Shown here in pieces: positions 16,764-25,614 of a DNA stretch of 64,000 nucleotides. The translations under genes were made by a program, and so were the position numbers. The notes beneath the pieces were generated by a model. That model worked only from the letters and a program-made list of their open reading frames with translations. It did not search any database and was not told the origin of the DNA. The DNA is from UBA5336 sp964415675 (lineage in GTDB: Bacteria > Pseudomonadota > Alphaproteobacteria > Caulobacterales > Hyphomonadaceae). Positions within the stretch are counted from its first letter, which is position 1; each line of letters starts with the position of its first letter. Location: assembly GCA_964415675.1 (NCBI GenBank), contig CAYQBG010000006.1, positions 124,001-188,000 of the forward strand. The letters run 5' to 3'.

Positions 16764-18203
16764 ATGGATATGGATGAATATGGCGAGTATGACGCCCTGG
16801 GGCTGGCAGATCTGGTCCGGCGAAAGTCTGTCAGCCCGACGGAACTGCTCGATGCTGCGCTCGAACGCGCGCAGGACGCCCAGGACCAGCTCAACTGCTT
16901 CTCATCTCTGTTCCCGGATATCGCCCGCGAGCAAATTGCAACCGGATTGCCTGAGGGTCCCTTCAAGGGCGTGCCCTATGCCACAAAGGATCTCGGCGTC
17001 GAAATCAGGGGCGCGCCCCTCACGGGCGGCTCACGCGCCTTCCGAGGCAATGTCGCCGCGCGAGACAGCGTTCTAACCAAGCGCTATCGCGCTGCCGGCT
17101 TCACGCTGTTCGGCCAGACCACAAGCCCCGAATACGGGCTCACCACGTCGACCGAGAGCGCACTTTACGGTCAGACCCGCAATCCCTGGAACACAGCGCA
17201 CACCTCGGGCGGCTCTTCGGGCGGCGCATCCGCGGCGGTGGCTGCCGGGGTCCTGCCAATGGCACAGGCCAGCGATGGCGGCGGATCGATTCGCATCCCC
17301 GCGGCCTGCACCGGCCTGTTCGGAATGAAGCCCTCGCGCGGGCGTATCCCCATGGGCCCGGGAAAGACCGAGAACTGGAACGGCCTGTCGACCGTACATG
17401 CCGTCTCGCGCAGCGTCCGCGACAATGCCGCCATGATGGACGTCACCCACGGGATCGAACCGGGCGCGCGCTATAGCGCTCCGGCGCCCGAGCGCAGCTA
17501 TCTCGAAGACGTCGCACGCCCGCCGGGAACCTTACGGATCGCCCTGTGGGACACTGCTCCCAATGGCACCAAACCAGATTCCGACGCGCGCGCTGGCCTT
17601 GACAATACCGCGAAACTTCTTGGCGATCTCGGCCATGAGGTCGAGCTTTCGGCGCCCGAACTCGACGGCGACGCGCTCGGCAAGGGCATGCTGATGATCG
17701 TGTCGGCCCATTCTGCCGCCATGTGCGATGCCCGCGGCGAAGAATTGGGGCGCGATCTCGGCCCGGAAGACCTTGAACCTGTCACGCTGCGTTTCGTCGA
17801 GCTTGGCCGTACCGTTCCAATGGCGGAACTTGTGCGTGCCGACCATGCCTTCATCGATGCAGCGCTGAAATACCATCATTGGATGGACGCCGGAAAATTC
17901 GACGCTGTACTTATGCCGACACTCGCGCGGCAGCCCGATCCGCTGGGCCGGCTAAGCCTCGACCCTGAAGACTTCGAAGCCTATGGTGAGGCCGTATCGA
18001 CCTTCGCGCCCTGGTGCGCACTCTACAACCAGATGGGCGCACCCGCCATTTCGGTGCCGCTGCACTGGTCGCGCGAGGGGCTTCCGTTGGGCATGATGTT
18101 TGGCGCGCGTTACGGCGAAGAGGGCCTGCTCTATCGTCTCGCCGGACAGCTGGAACAAGCCCAGCCCTGGTGGGACCGCCGGCCGGGGATCTGGCTCGGA
18201 TGA
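16764..18203 (+). CDS. Amidase-signature family enzyme
   Basis: A 479-residue enzyme with the Ser-cisSer-Lys triad of the amidase signature family: K75 in YATKDLG, S151 in the GGSSGG motif and S175 in DGGGSIRIPA. It hydrolyses an amide bond of unknown substrate. It has no GatB or GatC neighbours and lacks the context of a tRNA amidotransferase subunit. The start at 16764 follows an AAGGAGG site. Its stop overlaps the start of the GFA-like gene. Confidence 0.92.
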   Translation: MDMDEYGEYDALGLADLVRRKSVSPTELLDAALERAQDAQDQLNCFSSLFPDIAREQIATGLPEGPFKGVPYATKDLGVEIRGAPLTGGSRAFRGNVAARDSVLTKRYRAAGFTLFGQTTSPEYGLTTSTESALYGQTRNPWNTAHTSGGSSGGASAAVAAGVLPMAQASDGGGSIRIPAACTGLFGMKPSRGRIPMGPGKTENWNGLSTVHAVSRSVRDNAAMMDVTHGIEPGARYSAPAPERSYLEDVARPPGTLRIALWDTAPNGTKPDSDARAGLDNTAKLLGDLGHEVELSAPELDGDALGKGMLMIVSAHSAAMCDARGEELGRDLGPEDLEPVTLRFVELGRTVPMAELVRADHAFIDAALKYHHWMDAGKFDAVLMPTLARQPDPLGRLSLDPEDFEAYGEAVSTFAPWCALYNQMGAPAISVPLHWSREGLPLGMMFGARYGEEGLLYRLAGQLEQAQPWWDRRPGIWLG

Positions 18204-18595
18204 GTAAGTTGGCCACGCATCAGGGCGGCTGCCATTGCGGTGCGGTCCGGTTCGAAGTGGACCTTCCGCTGGCATTCGAAGCCGAAGACTGCAACTGCTC
18301 GATCTGCGCCATGTCCGGTAATATCCATGTGATCGTGCCGGCCAGCAGGTTCCGGCTGCTTCAGGGCGCCGACGCCATGCGCGAATATCGTTTCGGCTCC
18401 GGGAAGGCCCGGCACCTGTTCTGCACCACATGCGGGGTGAAGAGCTTCTATGTCCCGCGCTCGAACCCGGACGGCTATGGCGTCACCTGGCGCTGCCTGG
18501 ATGACTGGATGGCACTTGATGTCACGGTCGCACCATTTGACGGACAGAACTGGGAGGAAAACGCCGCCCGGCTGGCGCACAAGTCCCAAGCCTGA
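18200..18595 (+). CDS. GFA/CENP-V-family zinc protein
   Basis: The start at 18200 overlaps the amidase stop (ATGA), giving 131 residues beginning MSKLATHQGGCHCGAVRFEV. The zinc-site cysteine patterns of the GFA (Mss4-like) fold are all present: CHCG, CNCSIC and CTTCG. Some relatives are described as glutathione-dependent formaldehyde-activating enzymes, but many members have no known reaction. Its coupling to the amidase suggests co-expression; a shared pathway is not evident. Confidence 0.9.
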   Translation: MSKLATHQGGCHCGAVRFEVDLPLAFEAEDCNCSICAMSGNIHVIVPASRFRLLQGADAMREYRFGSGKARHLFCTTCGVKSFYVPRSNPDGYGVTWRCLDDWMALDVTVAPFDGQNWEENAARLAHKSQA

Positions 18596-18603
18596 GCCGG
18601 TTT

Positions 18604-19125
18604 TTATTCGGGCCCGCTGCGATGTCGGCCTATCCAGCGTCCGCTCCGGCGCGGCTGCCCGGCAAACCTTCGCTGTAACAATTCGGCCAGTGCGGCACGC
18701 TGTTCGGGGGACAATTGCGCCATTTCGTCCGCCAGCGTGTCCTGAATACTCTTCTGCAGCACGGCGTCAGCCTCTCGCAGCCGGGCGAAAGCCGCCTTCA
18801 TCTCCGCGCTGTCGAACGGCTCTGCGCGCAAGGCCTCAGCGATCCCGCGCCGGGCTTTGTGCCTTTCAGCCATCGCCCCGCGATTTCCGCGCATCGCCTC
18901 ACGGAAAACCCGCGTGACCCTCGCCCGGTCTTCAGTATCGAGTGTGGCCAGAAGGCTGGATGCCATCCGGGCCTCGGCTGGTGGTGGCGGACTGCCTCCT
19001 GACGCATGATGCGGCCCGCTACCGGCGAGAAACTGGCCCGCAAGCATTCCGACGAGCAGCATGTTGACCATCAGCGACGCAATGAGGAGGGCAGGCAGCG
19101 TCCGGGATACACCATCCTTTCTCAT
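18604..19125 (-). CDS. Periplasmic heavy-metal-sensor-like protein (ZraP/CnrX type)
   Basis: A 173-residue protein with one N-terminal membrane helix (residues 11-35), then a periplasmic helical domain with the hinge-like segment KARRGIAEALRAEPFDSAEM and a C-terminal LSPEQRAALAELLQRRF. This layout is that of the Spy/ZraP/CnrX group, whose members bind metals or unfolded proteins in the periplasm. It is the last gene of an ECF operon and overlaps the anti-sigma-like gene by 4 bases, so it probably modulates that sigma factor. Confidence 0.75.
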   Translation of the reverse strand: MRKDGVSRTLPALLIASLMVNMLLVGMLAGQFLAGSGPHHASGGSPPPPAEARMASSLLATLDTEDRARVTRVFREAMRGNRGAMAERHKARRGIAEALRAEPFDSAEMKAAFARLREADAVLQKSIQDTLADEMAQLSPEQRAALAELLQRRFAGQPRRSGRWIGRHRSGPE

Positions 19126-19589
19126 TCGAAATCCCCTTCCAGCCCGCTGTCAAAGTTCTGCAGCCCCAGAGCGGCATAAATAGCCTCATCGACCGGTTCG
19201 ACCGGCTCGGGCACATCAGCCATCTGCAGGCCGATAAACACACCGGTGGCCAGACTGGCCAGCGCCGCACCCGCCGGCCATAGTGCACCTGATGGCCCTG
19301 CGGACCTGAAGATATCCCCAAGCCCGCGCCATTGCAGTCTGGCCGGCTCCGGCGCATCGGCCAGGATGCGTTCGGCCAGCCCGGCAGGGGCTTGCGCAAC
19401 GATCAGTCCGGTCAGCAATTCGTCTGTCTCCCGGGCCTCTGCGAGCGCCTTCGCGAGGGCAGGCGTCGGGTCCGAAAGCGCCGCGAACACTGATGGCGTG
19501 CGGGCCTCATCGGGCCAGCCCGCAGGATCGACACCCCAGGCATCGACAAGTTCGATCAGACGACGTTCACTCAAGTCTGGTTCGCTCAT
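19122..19589 (-). CDS. Anti-sigma-factor-like membrane protein
   Basis: A 155-residue protein with an acidic cytoplasmic N-terminal part (MSEPDLSERRLIELVDAWGV), one hydrophobic segment near residues 102-122 and a short acidic C-terminal tail. It lies between the ECF sigma factor and the metal-sensor-like gene, overlapping both by 4 bases. Position and topology fit a membrane anti-sigma factor. No zinc-finger HxxxCxxC motif is present, so the assignment rests on context. Confidence 0.65.
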   Translation of the reverse strand: MSEPDLSERRLIELVDAWGVDPAGWPDEARTPSVFAALSDPTPALAKALAEARETDELLTGLIVAQAPAGLAERILADAPEPARLQWRGLGDIFRSAGPSGALWPAGAALASLATGVFIGLQMADVPEPVEPVDEAIYAALGLQNFDSGLEGDFE

Positions 19590-20128
19590 TCACTGCCTCC
19601 CTGGATGATAGTGTTGCGAAGTTTGCGCCGCGCACGCGCCAGAAGGCTTTCAACCGCCTCAATGCTGATATCCATGATCTCGGCAGCCTCGATATTGGTC
19701 CGGCCCTCAAGCGCGCATAGGTGGATAACAGCCCTCTGGCGGTCCGGCAGCCCGTCCAGCGCGGCCTGCAGCCTCTTGAGCCTCTGGGTCTGGTCGAGCA
19801 CTTCATCCGGTTTCAGCGCCCAATCCTCAAGATCAGGGGGTTCGGCCATCGCAGTTTCATGGTGTTTGCGCAGCCGGTCGCGGCAGAGATTCAGGGTCAC
19901 ACGGTAAATCCAGGTCGAGAATTTCGCCCGCGGCTCCCATCCGGGCAGGGCTTTCCAGGCGCGCAGGAAAGCTTCCTGCGTCACGTCCTCTGCCTCGGCA
20001 TCATTGCGCAGCATCCGGCGCGCCAGGGCATAGGCCGCTGGCATATGGCGATTGACGAGCGCCGCCTGCGCCTGGCGATCGCCGGCAGCGGCCCTGGCAA
20101 TCTGATCGGTTTCGCTGACATGGGACAC
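19586..20128 (-). CDS. ECF-type RNA polymerase sigma factor
   Basis: The preferred start is the GTG at 20128 (VSHVSETDQIARAAAGDRQA), giving 180 residues; an ATG at 20215 is possible but adds a Pro-rich stretch. Sigma region 2 is clear (RMLRNDAEAEDVTQEAFLRA, FSTWIYRVTLNLCRDRLRK). Region 4 shows LPDRQRAVIHLCALEG then a helix-turn-helix NIEAAEIMDISIEAVESLLA. It heads the operon with the anti-sigma-like and metal-sensor-like genes. The target promoters are unknown, though self-regulation is typical of the family. Confidence 0.9.
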   Translation of the reverse strand: MSHVSETDQIARAAAGDRQAQAALVNRHMPAAYALARRMLRNDAEAEDVTQEAFLRAWKALPGWEPRAKFSTWIYRVTLNLCRDRLRKHHETAMAEPPDLEDWALKPDEVLDQTQRLKRLQAALDGLPDRQRAVIHLCALEGRTNIEAAEIMDISIEAVESLLARARRKLRNTIIQGGSE

Positions 20129-20255
20129 GCAAAGCTCTTGCTGGAATTCGGCCGGGCGCGGGAGCGGCGGGAGAGGTTTACAGGAAACGCCATCTCCCGC
20201 ACCCGGTCGAAGCATCCGGGCCTTGCGGGGGAGATGCAAGGCCAGGCCTGTGGGC

Positions 20256-20738
20256 TTAGTCCCGCGTCCCGCGCCGCTCGCCACGCTTGCCACGATGCTG
20301 ACGCATCCTGTCCTTGGCGACACTGCGTTCGTCCTCTGTGATAACGCCGTCGCCATCCGTATCGACCCGATCGAACATTCTTTCAGCGCGGCCGCCAAAC
20401 TCGTCCGGACCGATCGCACCATCGCCATCCGCGTCCATCATTTCGAACCGGCGCTGGGCGCGATCCGCCTGCCGACGCGCACGTTCGGTCTCGCGGAAGG
20501 CTTCCATCTCAGCGAAAGACACCGCCCCGTCGCCATTGGCATCGGCCTGCGCGAATTTTTCGGCCCGCTGGGCGTCAAGCTCTGCGCGCGTCACATTTCC
20601 ATCGCCGTTCGTATCGACCGCTTCCAGGCGTGACTGATGATGACCCGAACCGCGATGATGATCGGCAAATGCGACCAGACCGCCGGTCATCGTCATAAGG
20701 CCGCCCGCAATGATTGCGAATTTCAGGGAATGGCTCAT
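20256..20738 (-). CDS. Exported four-EF-hand calcium-binding protein
   Basis: The start is the ATG at 20738, placed behind AAAGGAG; an in-frame ATG at 20756 lies upstream of that site. The 160 residues have a signal or anchor segment (9-25), a His-rich stretch and four EF-hand loops at 42-53, 66-77, 102-113 and 126-137 (for example DTNGDGNVTRAE and DTDGDGVITEDE). Every loop keeps the calcium-coordinating pattern. It lies upstream of the ECF operon on the same strand, so it may be co-regulated with it. Confidence 0.9.
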   Translation of the reverse strand: MSHSLKFAIIAGGLMTMTGGLVAFADHHRGSGHHQSRLEAVDTNGDGNVTRAELDAQRAEKFAQADANGDGAVSFAEMEAFRETERARRQADRAQRRFEMMDADGDGAIGPDEFGGRAERMFDRVDTDGDGVITEDERSVAKDRMRQHRGKRGERRGTRD

Positions 20739-20788
20739 TGTTGAACTCCTTTGCATTTAACCCCTACGCTGGATCAAACGCGCGAGAC

Positions 20789-23515
20789 TCAGCATTCCGT
20801 CGCTGGCGCTGCACATTTTTTCCTGTGAATGTCAGCGCCCGCCGTCTTGAGCTGCTCCAGGCGCGATTTCAGTGCCTCGAAATCATCTGCGCCGACCGCG
20901 CGGCACAACCGGTTCTTCAACCCGCTGGAGAACCGCGTCTCATCGACGGCGTCACCAACCGCCAGTCGCAGAACCTGTTGCAGTGATTGCAGATAAGCGA
21001 GTGCGGATGACAGCGTCCCGGTCTCTTCGGGCGACAACCATCCAGCTTGTCCCAGGCCCTCCAGCGCATCTGCCGTGCCCGGCCTGACAAGATCCGCCCG
21101 ACCCGATTGCAGCATACCCAGCTGGGCGACGAACTCGATATCAACAAGGCCGCCTGGCGCCAGTTTGAGATCCCAGAGGCCCTGCCCCGGGCGCTCGTCA
21201 CGCAGACGCCGGCGCATATCAGCTACATCAGCCACAAGGCCCGGCCGGCCCGCACGCTCCGTGATCGCCCCGAGTGCGATCCCAAGAGCCGCATCGCCGA
21301 GTTCAGGACTGCCAGCCACTGCGCGCGAACGTGTCAGCGCCATATGCTCCCAGGTCCACGCCTCCTCCTTCTGATAGCGCTCGAATGCCGACAGGCGCAC
21401 AGCGACAGGGCCCGACCGCCCTGACGGTCTCAGACGCATATCGACCTCATAGAGTGTACCCTCTGCCGTTGGTGCCGAGAGCGCCGTGATCAGGCGCTGG
21501 GTAAAGCGGGTAAACCAGGATTGGGCCTCGGCAAGAGCGTCCGCTTGCGGATCATAGATCACAATAATGTCCAGGTCCGATCCGGCTGTGAGTTCACTCC
21601 CGCCATGCTTGCCCATGGCGAGAACCGACCAGCGACCGGGCGCAGCACCATGCCGGCGCGCAATCTCGCTCTCGGCTGCCGCGGCCATCTCCTGAACGGT
21701 GTTATCGGCCAGCGCCGTCCAGGCAGTGGCTGCAGTGGCGGCATTCAGACGGCCATGCAAAAGTCGGTGGCCGATCAGGAAACTCTGGTCGCGGTGATAG
21801 AGTCGCGCGGCGTCCATCGCCGTTTCGAATCCCAGCTCAGGGTCGATGCGCAGTTTCGGTGGCGGCTCGGTCGTCAGCAACGCTTCAAGCAATTCGGGAC
21901 GCGCACCCAGCGTCCTGGCCAGGCGCGGAGCAAGCGCGAGGGTGACCACAAGATCATCAAGAATGTCCGGTTCAGCCAAGAGCATCGACAGGGTCTGCAC
22001 GCCCGAGCGCAGGCTGGCGAAAAAGGTCGCGAAATGTCGGAAAGCGAGATCGGCCTCGCCTGTCTGCCCCATGAATTCCAGCAATGACGGAAGGATCGCG
22101 GTGAGCAATTCCTGGCCCCTGCGGCTGCCGGTGGCAGGAACCGCGCCATGGTGCCACTGGCGGATCATGTCGATCACGCTGGCCGGATCGGAAAATCCGA
22201 ATCCGGCGAGCGTGCGCACCGTGCCCGGGTCGGTATCCACACCGGTGAAGACGAGATTGCCGCTAACCGCTTCAGCATGCCGGCGCTCCTCCTCGGCAAA
22301 CAGGTCAGTATAGATGGCGTGCACGCCCCGGCGTGTCTTCCTCAGATCACAATCGAAGCGCGACAGGTCTTCATAGCCGCAAAGACGCGCCAAACTCCGG
22401 CGCTTGTCTTCATTGTCGGGAACATCATGCGTCTGTTCGTCATTGATCATCTGAACCCGGTGCTCGACACCGCGCAGGCTCTCATAGGCCGCGCTCAGCT
22501 CCTGGCGGATGACATCATCCACAACGCCTGCTTCCGTCAGAGCCGCGAGCGCCGCAAGGGTTTCGGACTGGCGAAGGCGGGCATCGCGTCCGCCAAGGAT
22601 CAGCTGCTGAGTCTGGGCAAAAAACTCGATCTCGCGAATGCCGCCGGGGCCAAGTTTCACGTCCGGCGCGGGATCGGTCAGCGAAGGGTCGCCGGCAGAC
22701 GTGTTGATCATACGCTTGATCGCGTGAATGTCAGACAAGGCCCAGTAGTCGAGATGCCGACGCCAGACAAAGGGGCGAATGACATCAAGGAAGTCACTTC
22801 CGACCGCCTCGTCACCCGCGCAGATCCGACCCTTGATCCAGACCATTCGCTCCCAGTTTTGGCCGACACTCTCATAATAGAGCGCCGCCATCCGGGTCGA
22901 CACAGCAACCGGTGTTGATCGCGGGTCCGGCCGCAAGCGCAGGTCTGTTCGAAAGACATAGCCCTCGGCAGTCTGCTCATCGAGGAGGCGCGCTGTGTCC
23001 CGGATCACACGCACCGCCGCATCACCCGGTTCCCGATCACCGCCGTCGAAAACATCGCGATCATAGAAGGCCGCGAGATCGATATCGCTCGAATAATTGA
23101 GCTCATGGGCCCCCATCTTGCCGAGAGCGGCAATGAACAGACCCCTGCCCTCCAGCCCACGCGACCGGAGCGCAACCGCCAGCGCGGCCTTCACGCAGGC
23201 ATCGGCCAGCAGGGTGATGGCACCGGTCACTTCGCCCAGGGACCAGACACCGGACAAGTCGGCGAGCGCGATGATCAGGTGCCCCTGGCGTTTGCACCGC
23301 CGCAGGAGAATCGATGCCGCGTCGAGATCGCCTTCCTCGGATTCAATCTGCGAAATCGTCTCCAGCAGAACGGAAAAGGCAGGTTCACACGCCTCGGCAT
23401 TCTCCGGCAGCCCGTCGTGATGGCGCTCGACAAGCCGTGCAAGATACACGGACTGCTCGGCGGCGAAGCGGACAACATCGCCAAAAACGGCGGCAACGGG
23501 ACGGATCTCGATCAT
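20789..23515 (-). CDS. glnE: Bifunctional glutamine synthetase adenylyltransferase/deadenylase
   Basis: GlnE adds AMP to glutamine synthetase to switch it off and removes it again, under control of PII proteins. The 908 residues contain two nucleotidyltransferase domains: ELNYSSDIDLAAFYD near the N-terminal third (deadenylase) and GGSELTAGSDLDIIVIYD in the C-terminal third (adenylylating). Each is followed by a linker of the GlnE type (GPGGIREIEFFAQ and APGGLVDIEFVAQ). Position next to a kinase/regulator pair and degP follows a conserved alphaproteobacterial order. Confidence 0.96.
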   Translation of the reverse strand: MIEIRPVAAVFGDVVRFAAEQSVYLARLVERHHDGLPENAEACEPAFSVLLETISQIESEEGDLDAASILLRRCKRQGHLIIALADLSGVWSLGEVTGAITLLADACVKAALAVALRSRGLEGRGLFIAALGKMGAHELNYSSDIDLAAFYDRDVFDGGDREPGDAAVRVIRDTARLLDEQTAEGYVFRTDLRLRPDPRSTPVAVSTRMAALYYESVGQNWERMVWIKGRICAGDEAVGSDFLDVIRPFVWRRHLDYWALSDIHAIKRMINTSAGDPSLTDPAPDVKLGPGGIREIEFFAQTQQLILGGRDARLRQSETLAALAALTEAGVVDDVIRQELSAAYESLRGVEHRVQMINDEQTHDVPDNEDKRRSLARLCGYEDLSRFDCDLRKTRRGVHAIYTDLFAEEERRHAEAVSGNLVFTGVDTDPGTVRTLAGFGFSDPASVIDMIRQWHHGAVPATGSRRGQELLTAILPSLLEFMGQTGEADLAFRHFATFFASLRSGVQTLSMLLAEPDILDDLVVTLALAPRLARTLGARPELLEALLTTEPPPKLRIDPELGFETAMDAARLYHRDQSFLIGHRLLHGRLNAATAATAWTALADNTVQEMAAAAESEIARRHGAAPGRWSVLAMGKHGGSELTAGSDLDIIVIYDPQADALAEAQSWFTRFTQRLITALSAPTAEGTLYEVDMRLRPSGRSGPVAVRLSAFERYQKEEAWTWEHMALTRSRAVAGSPELGDAALGIALGAITERAGRPGLVADVADMRRRLRDERPGQGLWDLKLAPGGLVDIEFVAQLGMLQSGRADLVRPGTADALEGLGQAGWLSPEETGTLSSALAYLQSLQQVLRLAVGDAVDETRFSSGLKNRLCRAVGADDFEALKSRLEQLKTAGADIHRKKCAAPATEC

Positions 23516-23528
23516 GGCGGCGAGCCTA

Positions 23529-24914
23529 TCAGGCCCGGCGCAGGCGCAAAACCGCCTTCAGCCCCGGGGCCTCATCCGGTCCGCCAGCGCTATGGAGTAT
23601 CAGGCTCCCGCGATGGACGGTGGCCACAGCTTCGACAAGGGCGAGTCCAAGCCCCGATCCCTGCTGCGTACGCGCACTGTCGCCCCTGACAAATCGCTTC
23701 TTCACATCGTCGCGTTCAGATTCCGCAATACCTGGCCCGCTATCGGCGACAATGAGATCGATAAAGCCCTCTGCATCGCGCCGAGCGCCCACCGAGATCC
23801 AGCCACCAGGCGGGGTATATTTGATCGCGTTTTCAATCAGGTTCGACATGGCCTGAGCGATCAGGCCGCGATCGCCCATAACATTCATGTTGCGCCCGGG
23901 CTCCACTTTGAAATCAAGCTCCGCCGCCTCGGCCACTGGCTCCAGAAATTCCGCGACATCAGACAGGACTTCGCTTGCATCCATCCGCACCAGACGTCCC
24001 TCGGTCCCCGCCCCGAGACGTGCCAGGCGCAGGATGGCATCGAAAGTCGAGAGAACCTGATCGACCTCGTCGATAGTAAGGCGCAAAGCTGATTCCGCAT
24101 CGATCGTGTCCAACGGCCGCGCCAGTGCCGCCTCCAGCCGGTTGCGCATCCGTGACAATGGAGAGCGCAGATCATGCGCGATCGAATCTCCGGTGTGTCG
24201 GCTATCTCGCACGAGGTTTTCCAGCCGGTCCAGCATCGAATTCATCCGTTCGGCAAGCCGGTCGAACTCATCGTCCCAGATGCGCAGCGGCGCACGCTGG
24301 GACAGGTCGCCAGCCATCACCGCCTCCGCTGTCTGGACAAGTTCCTCCGCGCGGCGTGCCACGGATCGCGAGATCAGGACCCCGCCAAGCAGGGACAGCA
24401 AGAGCCCCACAGCGGCCGCTGTATACACCGCCAGGGTGATCCGCCGCGTGATCACACTGCGTTCGCCCGCATCGAAGGCCACCAGAAGCCTGGCTTCATT
24501 GCCGAGCTCGATAATCCGGCCCTCGGCATTGACGACCATCTTCGACCCGTCAGGCCGGCGTGCATCAATCTCGAACGTGACCTTCCCGATATTTTCGCTC
24601 GGCAGGCCGGAAAGGTCACCGGACAGTTTGATGCCCGACGGCGTCTCCAATTGGTAGAGGAAATACCGGTCCGGCGCCGAGGCCCGCTCGATCAGGGACT
24701 GGCTGACGCGCGACAGGCCGCCATCCTGATAGGCGCGCTCTATGGAATCGATCTCGGCATTGATGCGCGCGTCGGTCTGGTTGCTCATATAACCGACGGT
24801 CGAGACATAGAGATATCCAAGCAACGCTGCTGAATAGAGCGCGATCAGAACGGCATAAAGCAGCGACAGACGAAATGTCGTCGTCCGCGCAAAGGCCGGC
24901 AGGCGGAACCTCAT
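23529..24914 (-). CDS. Membrane sensor histidine kinase
   Basis: A 461-residue kinase with two membrane segments (near 14-37 and 160-183) enclosing a periplasmic sensor domain, then a HAMP linker, the dimerisation/phosphoacceptor box DSIAHDLRSPLSRMRN and the ATPase domain (SNLIENAIKY, DSGPGIAES, GSGLGLALVEAV). It is coupled to the upstream regulator by a 4-base overlap. The order with degP and glnE resembles a rhizobial cluster; the signal is not known. Confidence 0.92.
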   Translation of the reverse strand: MRFRLPAFARTTTFRLSLLYAVLIALYSAALLGYLYVSTVGYMSNQTDARINAEIDSIERAYQDGGLSRVSQSLIERASAPDRYFLYQLETPSGIKLSGDLSGLPSENIGKVTFEIDARRPDGSKMVVNAEGRIIELGNEARLLVAFDAGERSVITRRITLAVYTAAAVGLLLSLLGGVLISRSVARRAEELVQTAEAVMAGDLSQRAPLRIWDDEFDRLAERMNSMLDRLENLVRDSRHTGDSIAHDLRSPLSRMRNRLEAALARPLDTIDAESALRLTIDEVDQVLSTFDAILRLARLGAGTEGRLVRMDASEVLSDVAEFLEPVAEAAELDFKVEPGRNMNVMGDRGLIAQAMSNLIENAIKYTPPGGWISVGARRDAEGFIDLIVADSGPGIAESERDDVKKRFVRGDSARTQQGSGLGLALVEAVATVHRGSLILHSAGGPDEAPGLKAVLRLRRA

Positions 24915-25582
24915 GCCTGAAGGCGGTAGCCTTCGCCACGTACCGTATGCAGGAGCTGTTCATCGAAGTCCTTGTCGATCTTCGAGCGTAGCCGGGACAC
25001 GTGGACATCGATCACATTGGTCTGAGGGTCAAAGTGATAGTCCCACACTTTTTCCAGCAGCATCTTGCGTGTGACCACCTGACCGGCATTGCGCATGAGA
25101 TATTCCAGGAGCCGGAACTCGCGAGGCTGGAGATCAATTTTCTGATCGCCGCGCACCACCTTGCGCGCCAGCAGGTCCATTGTCAGGTCACCCGCCTTGA
25201 GGACAGTTACGGGGACCTCACCTGTCTGGCGCCTGCCAAGCGTCTCGATCCGTGCAACGAGTTCGGCGGGGGCGAACGGCTTGGCAAGATAATCATCCCC
25301 GCCGGCACGCAAGCCCTCGACGCGATTCTCGACATCCGAAAGCGCTGTCAGGAAAAGCGCCGGCGAGGTACCGCCGCCCTCGCGATATTCCCGCACGAGC
25401 GTCAGCCCATCCTTTTGCGGCAGCATGCGATCAACGACCATGACATCATAGTCACTGGTCCTCGCCTTTTCGAGGCCCGCCACGCCATCATGGATAAGGT
25501 CTGCCTCATAGCCGGCCTCTGCGAGAACCTGCGAGATGAACTGAGCGCTTTCGCGGTCGTCCTCGATCACCAGAATACGCAT
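24911..25582 (-). CDS. OmpR-family response regulator
   Basis: A 223-residue regulator. The receiver domain has the acidic pair EDD near the start, phospho-acceptor Asp in VMVVDRMLPQKDG and Lys in YLAKPFAPAEL. The C-terminal winged-helix domain (LQPREFRLLEYLMRNAGQVV, VIDVHVSRLRSKID) is of OmpR/PhoB type. It is partnered with the kinase that overlaps its stop. The degP gene lies 32 bases upstream on the same strand and may be co-transcribed. Confidence 0.94.
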   Translation of the reverse strand: MRILVIEDDRESAQFISQVLAEAGYEADLIHDGVAGLEKARTSDYDVMVVDRMLPQKDGLTLVREYREGGGTSPALFLTALSDVENRVEGLRAGGDDYLAKPFAPAELVARIETLGRRQTGEVPVTVLKAGDLTMDLLARKVVRGDQKIDLQPREFRLLEYLMRNAGQVVTRKMLLEKVWDYHFDPQTNVIDVHVSRLRSKIDKDFDEQLLHTVRGEGYRLQA

Positions 25583-25614
25583 GAATGTCTTACTCCTCGC
25601 GCGTTTTGCGCCGC

